Source: Deltaproteobacteria bacterium (GTDB lineage Bacteria > Bdellovibrionota > UBA1018). From it: DNA of 33,857 nt. This document shows positions 1 through 7,628 of this stretch, piece by piece (the first letter of the stretch is position 1; each line of letters opens with the position of its first letter). The notes below the pieces were generated by a model, which saw nothing but the letters and a program-made list of their open reading frames with translations, searched no databases and had not been told where the DNA came from. The stretch spans positions 1-33,857 of the forward strand of contig JABDFB010000014.1 of the NCBI GenBank assembly GCA_013286765.1. Reading direction: 5' to 3'. A program made the position numbers and the translations under genes.

Positions 1-135
1 CCCACTTGAAGTTCGATTGGGTGGAGCACCTCGTAATGTCGGTCGAGGTATTTGTTCAGATTTAATATCATCCATCGCCCAGGATTGCCCCATCGCAAAA
101 AGCATACACAAACTAACAATTAATATTTTCTTCAT
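1..135 (-). CDS. Exported protein of unknown function, N-terminal fragment (runs off window)
   Basis: Reading the minus strand from an ATG at 135 gives 45 codons without a stop up to the window edge, so this is the 5' end of a longer gene. The first 20 residues have two lysines, a hydrophobic core (ILIVSLCMLFAM) and a signal-peptidase-like site QSWA before MDD, a clear Sec signal peptide. The visible mature part is polar and proline-rich and matches no family I know. No good ribosome binding site is visible upstream. It diverges from the exported protein starting at 465, so the gap between them must carry both promoters. Export is well supported; function is unknown. Confidence 0.7.
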   Translation of the reverse strand, partial: MKKILIVSLCMLFAMGQSWAMDDIKSEQIPRPTLRGAPPNRTSSG

Positions 136-464
136 AAATAACTTGGTTTTAGAATGGACATATTGTGATGTTCAATTTAGAGACTATAAGGTATCAAATC
201 AATGTTCTTACATACATAAAATAAGTTCATAAACACATTTAAACTAAATTAGATTACCACCTCCTTTTAGAACGGGATCTTCTCTCAGCTCGATAAAAAA
301 TCTAAACTAATTAACTTTTGTCGGTCTTAATCTGAAAATTCGATTGGTTATTAAGATGTTATATTTGAAAACCGACTTTAACATGTGATACCGAATCGAA
401 ATCAAATGACAAAACTTCATCGATCAAGATGCAACGAGTGCTAAAAATATAGTGAGTAAAAGAA
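136..464. other. AT-rich divergent intergenic region
   Basis: This 329-base gap separates two divergent genes for exported proteins. It is AT-rich and holds no reading frame I would support on either strand. It should contain both promoters, but I see no convincing -35/-10 pair. A strong Shine-Dalgarno-like sequence (AAAAGGAGGTG on the minus strand, 268-258) has no start codon at useful spacing followed by an open frame. Confidence 0.5.
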
Positions 465-2033
465 ATGACTAAAAATAGATGGATCACTTTCGGTTTAGTT
501 ATTGTTTCAAATTTCCTGAGTTTTTTTCTTCTCAGCCCAGTGGCACAGTCGATGGAAAACAACGAAAGAATTGTCTTTGAAGGAATTGATTTTGACGCCG
601 AAGAAGACCTGTTTACGGGGATAGAGTTTGCTAGTACCGACGAAGAAAAACACCCGAATGATACTAAAACTTCGGGAATATCTGAAGTTCGAAGTACAAT
701 TGCGATGATGAGAGATCGACAAAGGATCTCTCCGAAAATGGAACAGACTCTTGTTTCAAAATTAGACGATTACCTTAAAACAAAAAAACTAGAGACCTAT
801 TTATCAGTTTTAGAAGGACTTTTAACGCCTGATATCTCAATGGTTGACATAGGATATTATGCAAATGTGGCCTCCAAGGCCATGACGGAGGTCTATCCAG
901 AGGTAAGGAAAAGGATTAATATTGAGACTAATTCCATTCCAAGTATTTCTATTGTTATGAGCTTCCTGAGAATTCTCGATAAGGAGATGACACATTTAAA
1001 GCACACCCGCTGCAGACCAGAACTAGTTGTTGTATTGCTTGATGCCATAAACTATTTAAGACACAAAACTGTGACTAAACAGAAGACCGGAACGGACCTT
1101 CTGAAAGCGGCGAAAATCTCTGATAAAGAAGGGTTTTTGAATGCATTAGAAGAATATGTAGTTCCCAAAATAAAAACTCTATCTGGAAGAGAACACTATC
1201 AAATTGCTGTTAATCCCTGGCGAATGGAACGTGCATTTGCAGTCTTCGAGCGAGCCTATCTATCTGATTTGGGCCGAATTGAAAAGCAGGTCCACCGTCG
1301 TCCAGACCTACCGTTGCCTCCAGTTCCGCAAGGCTTACCTCAGAGTTTAACAGAATCGTCGCAACCATCATTGGCATTGACATCAGCACCGGTGCCGGTA
1401 CCAGTAGCATCCGAGGTCGTGACAGTTTCTAAGGTTGTTCAAAATTGGAACAAAAAACAGGAACCGCGCCGAAGAAGGAAATCGCATCAAAAAGAGGAGG
1501 CCCTTCGTAATCTACCCAGCGAAGAAGAAAAACAAGATAAACTAAAAAAGGAAGTGATCGAAAACCACTATGAAAGCGGCTTTGATTATCTCCTCGGGAG
1601 AAATGGGAAGCAAAAGCATTTAAAGAACGCTATTGTTTCTTTTAAAGAGGCCGCGAAAAATGAAGCGATGCTTCCCAATCTGACCGTATGGAATTCTTTT
1701 TTAAAAAAAGATGAGTTTGGGAGAAGTCTTTTGGATCATAATGCAAGGAGTGCCTTGGCTAATCTCTTTGGAGAAATCGCCATCGACCTTCAATATTCTA
1801 AGATAGTACGCGACCACTACACGGCTAGTCTATCGCAACTCATGGCTAGCCCGTCGCAACCGCGATCACTACCGTGCGCTCAAGGGGCAGTCGAGTCCAC
1901 CCAGCCTCTATCTAATTATCAGCTCTGGGACGGTAGTATCTTTTTCGGAGATTTCTTTGAAACCTTTATTAAGCGACGTATTCGTGACCGGTCGTGGCGG
2001 AAAGTCCTCTTAGGAAAAAAGTCTTCTCTATAA
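465..2033 (+). CDS. Exported hypothetical protein (522 aa)
   Basis: Not a family I recognise. Residues 1-30 look like a Sec signal peptide: basic start, long hydrophobic run and a possible cut after VAQS before MEN. The mature protein is mostly charged and probably helical to about residue 275. A proline-rich linker (about 277-317) follows, then a strongly basic stretch including PRRRRK (about 333-345). A helical segment at about 367-405 (FDYLLG, IVSFKEAAKN) is faintly TPR/Sel1-like. The ATG at 465 is chosen because the signal peptide starts there; the ribosome binding site is weak. It lies upstream of the OPR/RAP gene in the same orientation, separated by 187 bases. Export is likely; function is unknown. 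Confidence 0.75.
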   Translation: MTKNRWITFGLVIVSNFLSFFLLSPVAQSMENNERIVFEGIDFDAEEDLFTGIEFASTDEEKHPNDTKTSGISEVRSTIAMMRDRQRISPKMEQTLVSKLDDYLKTKKLETYLSVLEGLLTPDISMVDIGYYANVASKAMTEVYPEVRKRINIETNSIPSISIVMSFLRILDKEMTHLKHTRCRPELVVVLLDAINYLRHKTVTKQKTGTDLLKAAKISDKEGFLNALEEYVVPKIKTLSGREHYQIAVNPWRMERAFAVFERAYLSDLGRIEKQVHRRPDLPLPPVPQGLPQSLTESSQPSLALTSAPVPVPVASEVVTVSKVVQNWNKKQEPRRRRKSHQKEEALRNLPSEEEKQDKLKKEVIENHYESGFDYLLGRNGKQKHLKNAIVSFKEAAKNEAMLPNLTVWNSFLKKDEFGRSLLDHNARSALANLFGEIAIDLQYSKIVRDHYTASLSQLMASPSQPRSLPCAQGAVESTQPLSNYQLWDGSIFFGDFFETFIKRRIRDRSWRKVLLGKKSSL

Positions 2034-2042
2034 CAACAATTG

Positions 2043-2069
2043 GAAATTCAAATGGACCCGTTCACGCAA
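2043..2069 (+). repeat. 27-bp direct repeat, left copy
   Basis: Exact match to 6146-6172 in the same orientation. In the right copy it spans the start codon and first residues (MDPFTQ) of the 69-aa gene. Here the same ATG at 2052 is followed by only 17 codons before a stop, so this copy looks like a cut-off 5' end of that gene. The two copies bracket the RAP gene and the toxin-antitoxin remains. Confidence 0.8.
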
Positions 2070-2220
2070 TCTCCCCGCTTCCAGGCCAACAGTTCTGAGT
2101 TAATTATTTAAATTTATTAAAGCAACTAACTTAATTGTGCGCCATAGGAAACGATCGAGATTAACAGATAATTCCAATAAAAATATTGTAAATAGAGGTC
2201 TATTTAATTATACATACAAA

Positions 2221-5169
2221 ATGTATTTAAAATATGTAAGTATTATAGGCCTGGGTGTCTCTGTTTTTTGTTCAAATTCTAGTGTGTATGCAATGGATAA
2301 GGATTTGACGAGCAAGAAAAAGGCCATTTCGCAATTACAAAAGATTCAAACACCGAATCGAGATCTCGATTCTTTTTGGAGAAGATCGGAATCTCCCGAT
2401 TCTTCTGCTAATGCTAGACGTGCTAATGAAAAAAGCATTTCAAGTGAGAGCCCTCAAAGCTCAAACTCTAGTCAAACACCCGCGCCCAGCAAGCCGGCAC
2501 CACTTGCCCCTTGGGCAAAGCCAATGAATCAGCAATCTGAAACGCAACAGAGCTTGACTGAAGGTAAGCTGGAACAGCTCTCAAAACCTCGTGGATGGGG
2601 CAGCTTACCTCCTCAGCCCACACGTGAAAAAATCTCTGCAAAGCCAATGAATCAGCAATCTGAAACGCAACAGAGCTTGACTGAAGGTAAGCTGGAACAG
2701 CCCTCAAAACCTCGTGGATGGGGCAGCTTACCTCCCCAGCCGACACGTGAAAAAATCTCTATAGAAGAAAAATCAGATGAAGGACAAGACGAATTTCAAC
2801 AGGAGTCGGATCATGAAGGAGACGATACCGACCTTAGTTATGCTGACGGTGGCACTGACAATGCTCCAAGGAATCAGAGTGAGGAAAGTTTAAGGGAACT
2901 AGCCTTTAAGATCCATAGGTACAATCAAGCAAAAGAAAATTGGATGAATGAGGGCTTTAAAAACAAAAAGGAATACATCTCCCATTATCAAAGGGAAGTA
3001 GAAAAGTTTGCTGATGACTGGCAGAGTCAGGTCATTCCTGCACTCAAGCCATCGAATCGCGATAAGCTACCCATAGATCTTGTAATGAGTTTGACGGCTC
3101 TGGTTCATCTTAGAGAGTGGTTTGAGTTTTCAATCCGTCCCGATTTTATTAAGGCTTGGTTATCCATCGTTTTGGCTCCTTCCTCAAAGGGCCAACGAAA
3201 ACCGATTCTCAATAATTTTAATATTCGCGAGACAGCTAATGCGGGATGGGCGATTGCAAAATGGATCGATCGTGATGATTTCTCAGGTGAAGTTGTCCAG
3301 ATTGACTCCTTTTTCATGGCTTTTATGAAGCATGAGGAGTCTTTGCTGCCAAAAGCGAATCCCCAAAACCTTTCTAATAGTCTTTGGGCCCTAGCCAAAT
3401 GGATGGAAAAGAAGGGAGACACCCTTACCGATGACGAGCAAGCTAATCTGGATCTTTTTGTGAAGAGCTTTCTTGATCAGGTGAAGGAAAAAGGCTTGGC
3501 AGGATTTAATCCCCAAAACCTTTCTAATAGTCTTTGGGCCCTAGCCAAATGGATGGAAAAGAAGGGAGACACCCTTACCGATGACCAGCAAGCTAATCTG
3601 GATTTTTTTGTGGAGGGCTTTCTTGATCAGGTGAAGGGAAAAGGCTTGGTAGGGTTTAAACCCCAAGAACTTTCTATTAGTCTTTGGGCCCTAGCCAAAT
3701 GGATGGACAAGAAGGGAGACACCCTTACCAATGACCAGCAAGCTAATCTGGATCTTTTTGTGAAGAGCTTTCTTGATCAGGTGGAGGTAAAAGGCTTGGC
3801 AGGGTTTAATCCCCAAGACCTTTCTATTAGCTTTTGGGCCCTAGCAAAATGGATGGAAGAGAAGGGAGACACCCTTACCAATGATCAGCAAACTAATCTT
3901 GATCTTTTTGTGGAGAACTTTCTTGATCAGGTTAAGGGAAAACGCTTGGCAGGGTTTAAACCCCAAGAACTTTCTAATAGTCTTTGGGCATTGATGTTAT
4001 TAGATTTTAGTCATCTCCAGGGTCTCCGTTTGGATACCAAACAGGTGAAGAATTCAGAGTTTAGCTCCGATATTCAAAAAATGATTCCTACTTTTATTCA
4101 AGAGTTACGTGGCAAGCGTTTGAGTTTAGAAGACAAACGTCAGGTTTATCAGGTTTTAAGCTACAAAGAGATTCGCTGGGAAACGAATCTGTCAACCTCT
4201 GAAAAAACAATCAAGAGCGAATATTCAAGTTCCTTGAAGCACGAAGAAAAAACTCAACCTTCTAATCAGAGTAAGTCTGAAAAAAAACTAAGACCAAGAT
4301 TAGAAAAAGTCTTAAAAGCCTTATCTCAGGAAAAGGAATTTACTTACACCCTATCGCAAGGACATTGGGATGAAGTTACGGGTGCATCTGTAGATTATTG
4401 GCTTGAGCTGAGTCTTAAGGGAGGAAGAAAAATAACCCTTCCGATTGAATTCGATGGACCGGTTCATTTTACAAAAGATCGAGAGGGCAAACTTATTCCT
4501 AAACTCACCGATACTTTAGCCGATTGGATGTGGAAAAAGGCTCATGGTGATCGCAATCCATCCGTTTTTCATATTCCTTACTGGGAGTATGGCAATCTGA
4601 AATCCGAAGATAGTAAAGAAGCTTACTTGCGAGAGAAACTTTTAGAGATTTTGAAAGACTTTCTTTCAGACTCGAAAACGCGGGTAGTTGCAAAAACTGG
4701 GGTTCGAGATCGAGATTCTGTACTTAGTGCTAAAGCCCCTGTATTTCGTCCTGCTTCAGCGACAACGGCAGTGGCAATGGCAGCAGAGCCTTTAATGCAG
4801 GCATCCGCTTCTGAGGATTTTACAGGCTCACCTTGGTTAGATGAGGATGATCAAGATTCTGCACAAGAACGGCCTATTGATCTCCAAGCTGGTTCTGTGA
4901 ATCTATTATCTGTGAATCTATTAAACGAGAATAAGGTAGAACCAATGTTCTCCGCACCCTCTAAGTCAAAGCTAAATGCCAAAGCTGGAAAGTGGACACC
5001 CGATTGTTTAACTTCCCAGGTGGAGACGGCGCCTTTAGTCATGGATTCTATGAGAATCAGCACATCCGATTCCGATTTATCTAGCGGCGGATTTGGTGAC
5101 AACGGAAAAGAAAAATACGCGCCCGAGTCACTGTTCTCGCCATCCTCATCATCTGGGACATCGAAATGA
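2221..5169 (+). CDS. Exported OPR-like repeat protein with C-terminal RAP domain
   Basis: Probable RNA-binding protein of 982 aa. In order: signal peptide (1-24, ending SSVYA before MDKD), Ser/Pro-rich linker, two 41-aa repeats (100-181), acidic stretch (about 182-207), helical region, four 50-aa repeats plus a partial fifth (381-591) with core PQxLSNSLWALAKW, basic linker, and a RAP domain (about 738-805) with IEFDGPVHF near 742 and IPYWEY at 785-790. The SLWALAKW core matches octotricopeptide (OPR) repeats; OPR plus RAP is typical of organelle RNA-processing factors. The last 130 residues are low-complexity. A GTG at 2137 would add 28 residues before the signal peptide, so I prefer the ATG at 2221, though its ribosome binding site is poor. 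It converges on brnA. The RNA-binding role is inferred from the family; export and target are inference. Confidence 0.85.
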   Translation: MYLKYVSIIGLGVSVFCSNSSVYAMDKDLTSKKKAISQLQKIQTPNRDLDSFWRRSESPDSSANARRANEKSISSESPQSSNSSQTPAPSKPAPLAPWAKPMNQQSETQQSLTEGKLEQLSKPRGWGSLPPQPTREKISAKPMNQQSETQQSLTEGKLEQPSKPRGWGSLPPQPTREKISIEEKSDEGQDEFQQESDHEGDDTDLSYADGGTDNAPRNQSEESLRELAFKIHRYNQAKENWMNEGFKNKKEYISHYQREVEKFADDWQSQVIPALKPSNRDKLPIDLVMSLTALVHLREWFEFSIRPDFIKAWLSIVLAPSSKGQRKPILNNFNIRETANAGWAIAKWIDRDDFSGEVVQIDSFFMAFMKHEESLLPKANPQNLSNSLWALAKWMEKKGDTLTDDEQANLDLFVKSFLDQVKEKGLAGFNPQNLSNSLWALAKWMEKKGDTLTDDQQANLDFFVEGFLDQVKGKGLVGFKPQELSISLWALAKWMDKKGDTLTNDQQANLDLFVKSFLDQVEVKGLAGFNPQDLSISFWALAKWMEEKGDTLTNDQQTNLDLFVENFLDQVKGKRLAGFKPQELSNSLWALMLLDFSHLQGLRLDTKQVKNSEFSSDIQKMIPTFIQELRGKRLSLEDKRQVYQVLSYKEIRWETNLSTSEKTIKSEYSSSLKHEEKTQPSNQSKSEKKLRPRLEKVLKALSQEKEFTYTLSQGHWDEVTGASVDYWLELSLKGGRKITLPIEFDGPVHFTKDREGKLIPKLTDTLADWMWKKAHGDRNPSVFHIPYWEYGNLKSEDSKEAYLREKLLEILKDFLSDSKTRVVAKTGVRDRDSVLSAKAPVFRPASATTAVAMAAEPLMQASASEDFTGSPWLDEDDQDSAQERPIDLQAGSVNLLSVNLLNENKVEPMFSAPSKSKLNAKAGKWTPDCLTSQVETAPLVMDSMRISTSDSDLSSGGFGDNGKEKYAPESLFSPSSSSGTSK
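2518..2763 (+). repeat. Two tandem 123-bp coding repeats
   Basis: Two adjacent 123-base units (2518-2640 and 2641-2763) encode a 41-aa linker module beginning KPMNQQSETQQ and containing KPRGWGSLPPQP. They differ at about five bases, so the duplication is recent. The unit length keeps the frame. Confidence 0.9.
3361..3990 (+). repeat. 150-bp OPR-like repeat array (4 full copies plus partial)
   Basis: Units begin at 3361, 3511, 3661, 3811 and 3961, exactly 150 bases apart, each starting with codons for PQ(N/E/D)LS. The first two units differ at only 8 of 150 bases. The fifth breaks off after about 30 bases, where the protein leaves the repeat pattern. Canonical OPR units are about 38-40 residues; these are 50. 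Confidence 0.9.
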
Positions 5170-5200
5170 AAAAAGCGCTGATCTCGGGCTTCATGTTGCA

Positions 5201-5419
5201 CTAAACCGTCTCCCATTTGATAGCTACCTTGCGGCGCTTTTTGACACAATCAAGAAGATAAAGATCAATTAATTTTTGATAGGGAATCCCGGTCTGTTCA
5301 GCCATTCTTTTAAAATAGTCGATAACCTCAGGGCTGAGATTGATTCCAATAGCTTTCTTTTTCCCTAAATATGGATTTTTTACTTCTTTAAGCGTCGAAA
5401 AATCATATTCCTTTTTCAT
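5201..5419 (-). CDS. brnA: BrnA-type ribbon-helix-helix antitoxin
   Basis: 72-aa protein expected to bind and neutralise BrnT and to repress the operon. Residues from about 20 onward (KKKAIGINLSPEVIDYFKRMAE, then TGIPYQKLIDLYL) fit the ribbon-helix-helix DNA-binding fold of BrnA/CopG-type antitoxins. A strong ribosome binding site (GGGAGG) lies about nine bases before the ATG at 5419. The start overlaps the end of the reconstructed brnT frame by 17 bases, the usual toxin-first order of BrnTA. It converges on the RAP gene with 31 bases between stops. It looks intact although its toxin partner is frameshifted, so it may persist only as a regulator. Confidence 0.85.
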   Translation of the reverse strand: MKKEYDFSTLKEVKNPYLGKKKAIGINLSPEVIDYFKRMAEQTGIPYQKLIDLYLLDCVKKRRKVAIKWETV

Positions 5420-5688
5420 AGAAATTTTCCTCCCTTTTAGTAGCCTTTCTTGCCGAGATTATTCGAATGATTGAATTTGACTCACGAAAACAATGAACTA
5501 CTACCAAGAGCCGCGGGTGTCGTGCTTATTCCCATGCCCAGAAACCGGTCCTCTTGATCCGAATGTTCAGGATCATGGAAAACGCGAAAACAAGGATCAT
5601 CGAAGATACTTGCCGCTTCCTCAAACCAGATCCCATGTTTCATCCGATTTTGCTTATTCTTATTCTCATCCCATTCAAAGCGAAACAT
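5403..5688 (-). pseudogene. brnT: BrnT-type toxin, frameshifted
   Basis: BrnT is a RelE-fold ribonuclease toxin. From the ATG at 5688 the frame gives a typical BrnT start (FEWDENKNKQNRMKHG, then FEEAASIFDDP, then EDRFLGMGIS), then degenerates and stops at 5482. Shifting frame by one base at the CCC run on the minus strand (5517-5515) restores the family's C-terminal half: PRLLVVVHCFRES, IIRIISARKATKREE, ending at a TGA at 5403-5405 inside brnA. One extra C explains the break. This is a real mutation, a sequencing error, or much less likely a programmed shift. No ribosome binding site precedes the ATG. If the frameshift is real, the toxin lacks its C-terminal strands and should be inactive. 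Confidence 0.85.
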
Positions 5689-5711
5689 ATATATAGAATA
5701 TATCTATATAT
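5689..5711 (-). promoter_or_regulatory. AT-rich palindrome before brnT, probable BrnA operator
   Basis: Two perfect 8-base arms (ATATATAG at 5689-5696, CTATATAT at 5704-5711) separated by 7 bases lie directly against the brnT start codon. BrnA-family antitoxins repress their own operons by binding palindromes in this position, so this is a likely operator overlapping the promoter. The assignment rests on position and symmetry only. Confidence 0.55.
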
Positions 5712-5900
5712 TATCTAGATGTCAATTTCTGAAAACCAAGCATCTAATGACGAGAATGCTCAAGCGGTCGTCATTTAACTTTAGTGAACTAGTCTGATAA
5801 CTAAATATTTCTTCACTGGAACTTCCATCCTATATATTCTATTTGATATTTTATATTGAATTTTAGCTGGAATAACCTTATATATCTGTCATATGATTAA

Positions 5901-6065
5901 ATATTTGCGTGTTCTTCTGGTCTGGTTGCGGGAGTAGCTCATACGGATAAATTAGAAAATAATCTTATTAAGCTTAGATTTAAAATAAAAGAGTCAAGCC
6001 GAAGAGTTTGCTTGTTTCGCCCAGGTCGTGATAAAAAATTCATTAATGAATTGCATATAGTTTGA
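5901..6065 (+). pseudogene. Relic of a HigB/RelE-type (phage Gp49-like) toxin
   Basis: A frame open from a TAA at 5898-5900 to a TGA at 6063-6065 has no ATG but encodes a segment resembling the middle of Gp49-like toxins: HTDKLENNLIKLRFK then ESSRRVCLFRPGRDKKFI. These correspond to the family's conserved HTKKLE, LRF and SRR-FRPG regions. The usual LHGF-KKT C-terminus is replaced by LHIV and a stop, and the expected N-terminus is absent. I read it as a decayed toxin fragment. The rest of the 5712-6154 gap shows nothing I can assign. Confidence 0.5.
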
Positions 6066-6145
6066 ATAGGAGCTTGACGCATAAAACATAAAGCGCTAGG
6101 GCTGATACCCAATTAGACGAGAATTGCCATACACAGCGGAGATTT

Positions 6146-6172
6146 GAAATTCAAATGGACCCGTTCACGCAA
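6146..6172 (+). repeat. 27-bp direct repeat, right copy
   Basis: Exact match to 2043-2069, same orientation. It covers the start codon (6155) and first six codons of the intact 69-aa gene. As the copy attached to a full frame, it is probably the original. Confidence 0.8.
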
Positions 6173-6364
6173 AAACGTATTACAAAATTCATCCAAGACT
6201 TCCGGAAAGGATCCGGACAGTTACCTACGATCAAAGACCTAGAGACCGCTGGATTTGATCGCACCAACATTGACAAGGCAGTTAAGCTTAAACTGATCGA
6301 AGAATTTTACATTACATTGACAAACGGCACTGTTGTAAAAGCCTTTAAATGCAAAGCCCTATAA
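6155..6364 (+). CDS. Small hypothetical protein (69 aa), possible winged-helix fold
   Basis: A compact frame starting MDPFTQKRITKF. Two predicted helices surround a GQLPTIKDLETAGF turn, followed by IDKAVKLKLIEEFY and a hairpin-like TLTNGTVVKAFKCK. That layout resembles a small winged helix-turn-helix, but I cannot name a family. No cysteine pair, signal peptide or membrane segment is present. A weak GGAG lies about 13 bases before the ATG. It precedes the flavoprotein gene by 59 bases on the same strand and could be co-transcribed. Its first codons lie inside the 27-bp repeat. A link to the upstream toxin relic, for example as its antitoxin, is possible but unsupported. Confidence 0.6.
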   Translation: MDPFTQKRITKFIQDFRKGSGQLPTIKDLETAGFDRTNIDKAVKLKLIEEFYITLTNGTVVKAFKCKAL

Positions 6365-6423
6365 AGAGACCTATGAAAAGTAGTATTGGTGATCGCATTT
6401 AGAATCTGTGATATCAGTTCGCC

Positions 6424-7614
6424 ATGACAGTGCATTACGACGTTCTTATTATCGGAGCCGGTGCGGCCGGGATGATGTGTGCTATTCAAGCAGGAAAACG
6501 GGGTCGACGGGTGGGAATCCTAGACCATGCTAGTAAGCTAGGCGGCAAGATCCTGATTTCTGGCGGGGGCCGATGCAATTTTACCAATATGGGCGCAGGT
6601 CCGTCCAACTACGTTTCGGAAAACGCCCATTTCTGCCGATCTGCACTTTCACGTTATCCCGCTGAGAATTTCATCCGATTAGTAAGCGATCATCGTATTC
6701 CCTTCCATGAAAAAAAGCTGGGGCAACTTTTTTGCGACGGCTCAGCGCAAGCCATTGTGAAATTACTTAAAGACGAATGTGACCAGCTGGGCGTGGAAAT
6801 TAAATTGAAATGTATAATTAGCAAAATCACTCGCTCAGATGTAGAAAAACAGTTCACAGTTGATACTTCTATGGGCATATTCACTTGCGAATCTCTGGTA
6901 ATCGCAACGGGCGGTCTCTCCCTTCCGAAGCTCGGTGCTACAGATTTCGGCTACAGTATTGCCAGGCAATTCGGCCTAAAGATAACGGACCTGGCTCCGG
7001 CCTTGGATGGGTTTAAATTTGCGCCAGAAGAAACGCAGTCTTTTGCATCACTCGCAGGGGTTTCAATCGATTGCTTGATTTCGGTTCGAGGAATTTCCTT
7101 TCGGGAAAACATCTTATTTACTCACTCCGGACTGAGCGGACCTGCGGCCTTGCAAGCCTCTCTCCATTGGCGTCCCGGCGATAAGGTCGTCATTGATCTT
7201 CTACCCGATCGTTCCGCACTAGATTGGCTTCTCGAAAAAAAGCGCGAAGGGAATCGTACTCTCATAAAAAATCTTCTTGGCGAACTCCTTCCAAGCCGGT
7301 TCGCGGAACAATTTAGCCTGCTGCATTTTCCATCGCAGGGACTCCTCTCCCAGATTTCAGACAAGGCAATCGAAAACTTCTGTCAAAAACTTCACGCTTG
7401 GACTGTAATTCCCGTGGGCACCGTTGGCTATAATAAAGCGGAAGTAACCCGCGGCGGAGTTGATACGGATGAGCTTTCATCCAAAACAATGGAATCCAGA
7501 AAAGTTCCGGGACTCTTTTTCATTGGAGAAGTCGTCGATGTGACTGGTTGGTTAGGTGGCTACAACTTTCAATGGGCCTGGGCTTCAGGCTGGGCTGCGG
7601 GACAAGTAGTCTAA
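6424..7614 (+). CDS. NAD(P)/FAD-dependent oxidoreductase, BaiN/YhiN (HI0933) family
   Basis: A 396-aa cytoplasmic flavoprotein. The FAD-binding Rossmann motif GAGAAG is at residues 11-16, followed by the family signature GGGRCNFTN at 47-55. The second conserved segment VIATGG lies near residue 160. The C-terminal end (FFIGEVVDVTGWLGGYNFQWAWASG) is the family's characteristic FAD-closing region. Length matches the usual 390-420. In gut bacteria BaiN reduces bile-acid intermediates, but the physiological substrate of most family members, including this one, is unknown. The ATG is fixed by the FAD motif starting at once. It converges on the ankyrin gene with 14 bases between stops. Confidence 0.9.
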   Translation: MTVHYDVLIIGAGAAGMMCAIQAGKRGRRVGILDHASKLGGKILISGGGRCNFTNMGAGPSNYVSENAHFCRSALSRYPAENFIRLVSDHRIPFHEKKLGQLFCDGSAQAIVKLLKDECDQLGVEIKLKCIISKITRSDVEKQFTVDTSMGIFTCESLVIATGGLSLPKLGATDFGYSIARQFGLKITDLAPALDGFKFAPEETQSFASLAGVSIDCLISVRGISFRENILFTHSGLSGPAALQASLHWRPGDKVVIDLLPDRSALDWLLEKKREGNRTLIKNLLGELLPSRFAEQFSLLHFPSQGLLSQISDKAIENFCQKLHAWTVIPVGTVGYNKAEVTRGGVDTDELSSKTMESRKVPGLFFIGEVVDVTGWLGGYNFQWAWASGWAAGQVV

Positions 7615-7628
7615 GGCCAGGGCCGCCA

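Noticed and set aside
17..232. 71-aa plus-strand reading frame at the left edge
   Set aside because: It is antisense to the signal-peptide gene at 135-1 and has no domain, ribosome site or protein-like composition.
258..268. Strong Shine-Dalgarno-like AAAAGGAGGTG on the minus strand
   Set aside because: No start codon at normal spacing opens a frame of more than a few codons; probably chance.
2052..2105. 17-codon frame starting in the left 27-bp repeat
   Set aside because: It stops at once and is better read as a cut-off copy of the 69-aa gene start than as a gene.
2468..2746. 92-aa minus-strand frame with internal repeats
   Set aside because: The repeats are the reverse strand of the 123-bp coding repeat in the RAP gene; it is a shadow.
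2518..3990. Regular repeats considered as a CRISPR array
   Set aside because: Unit lengths are multiples of three, lie in one coding frame and have no unique spacers.
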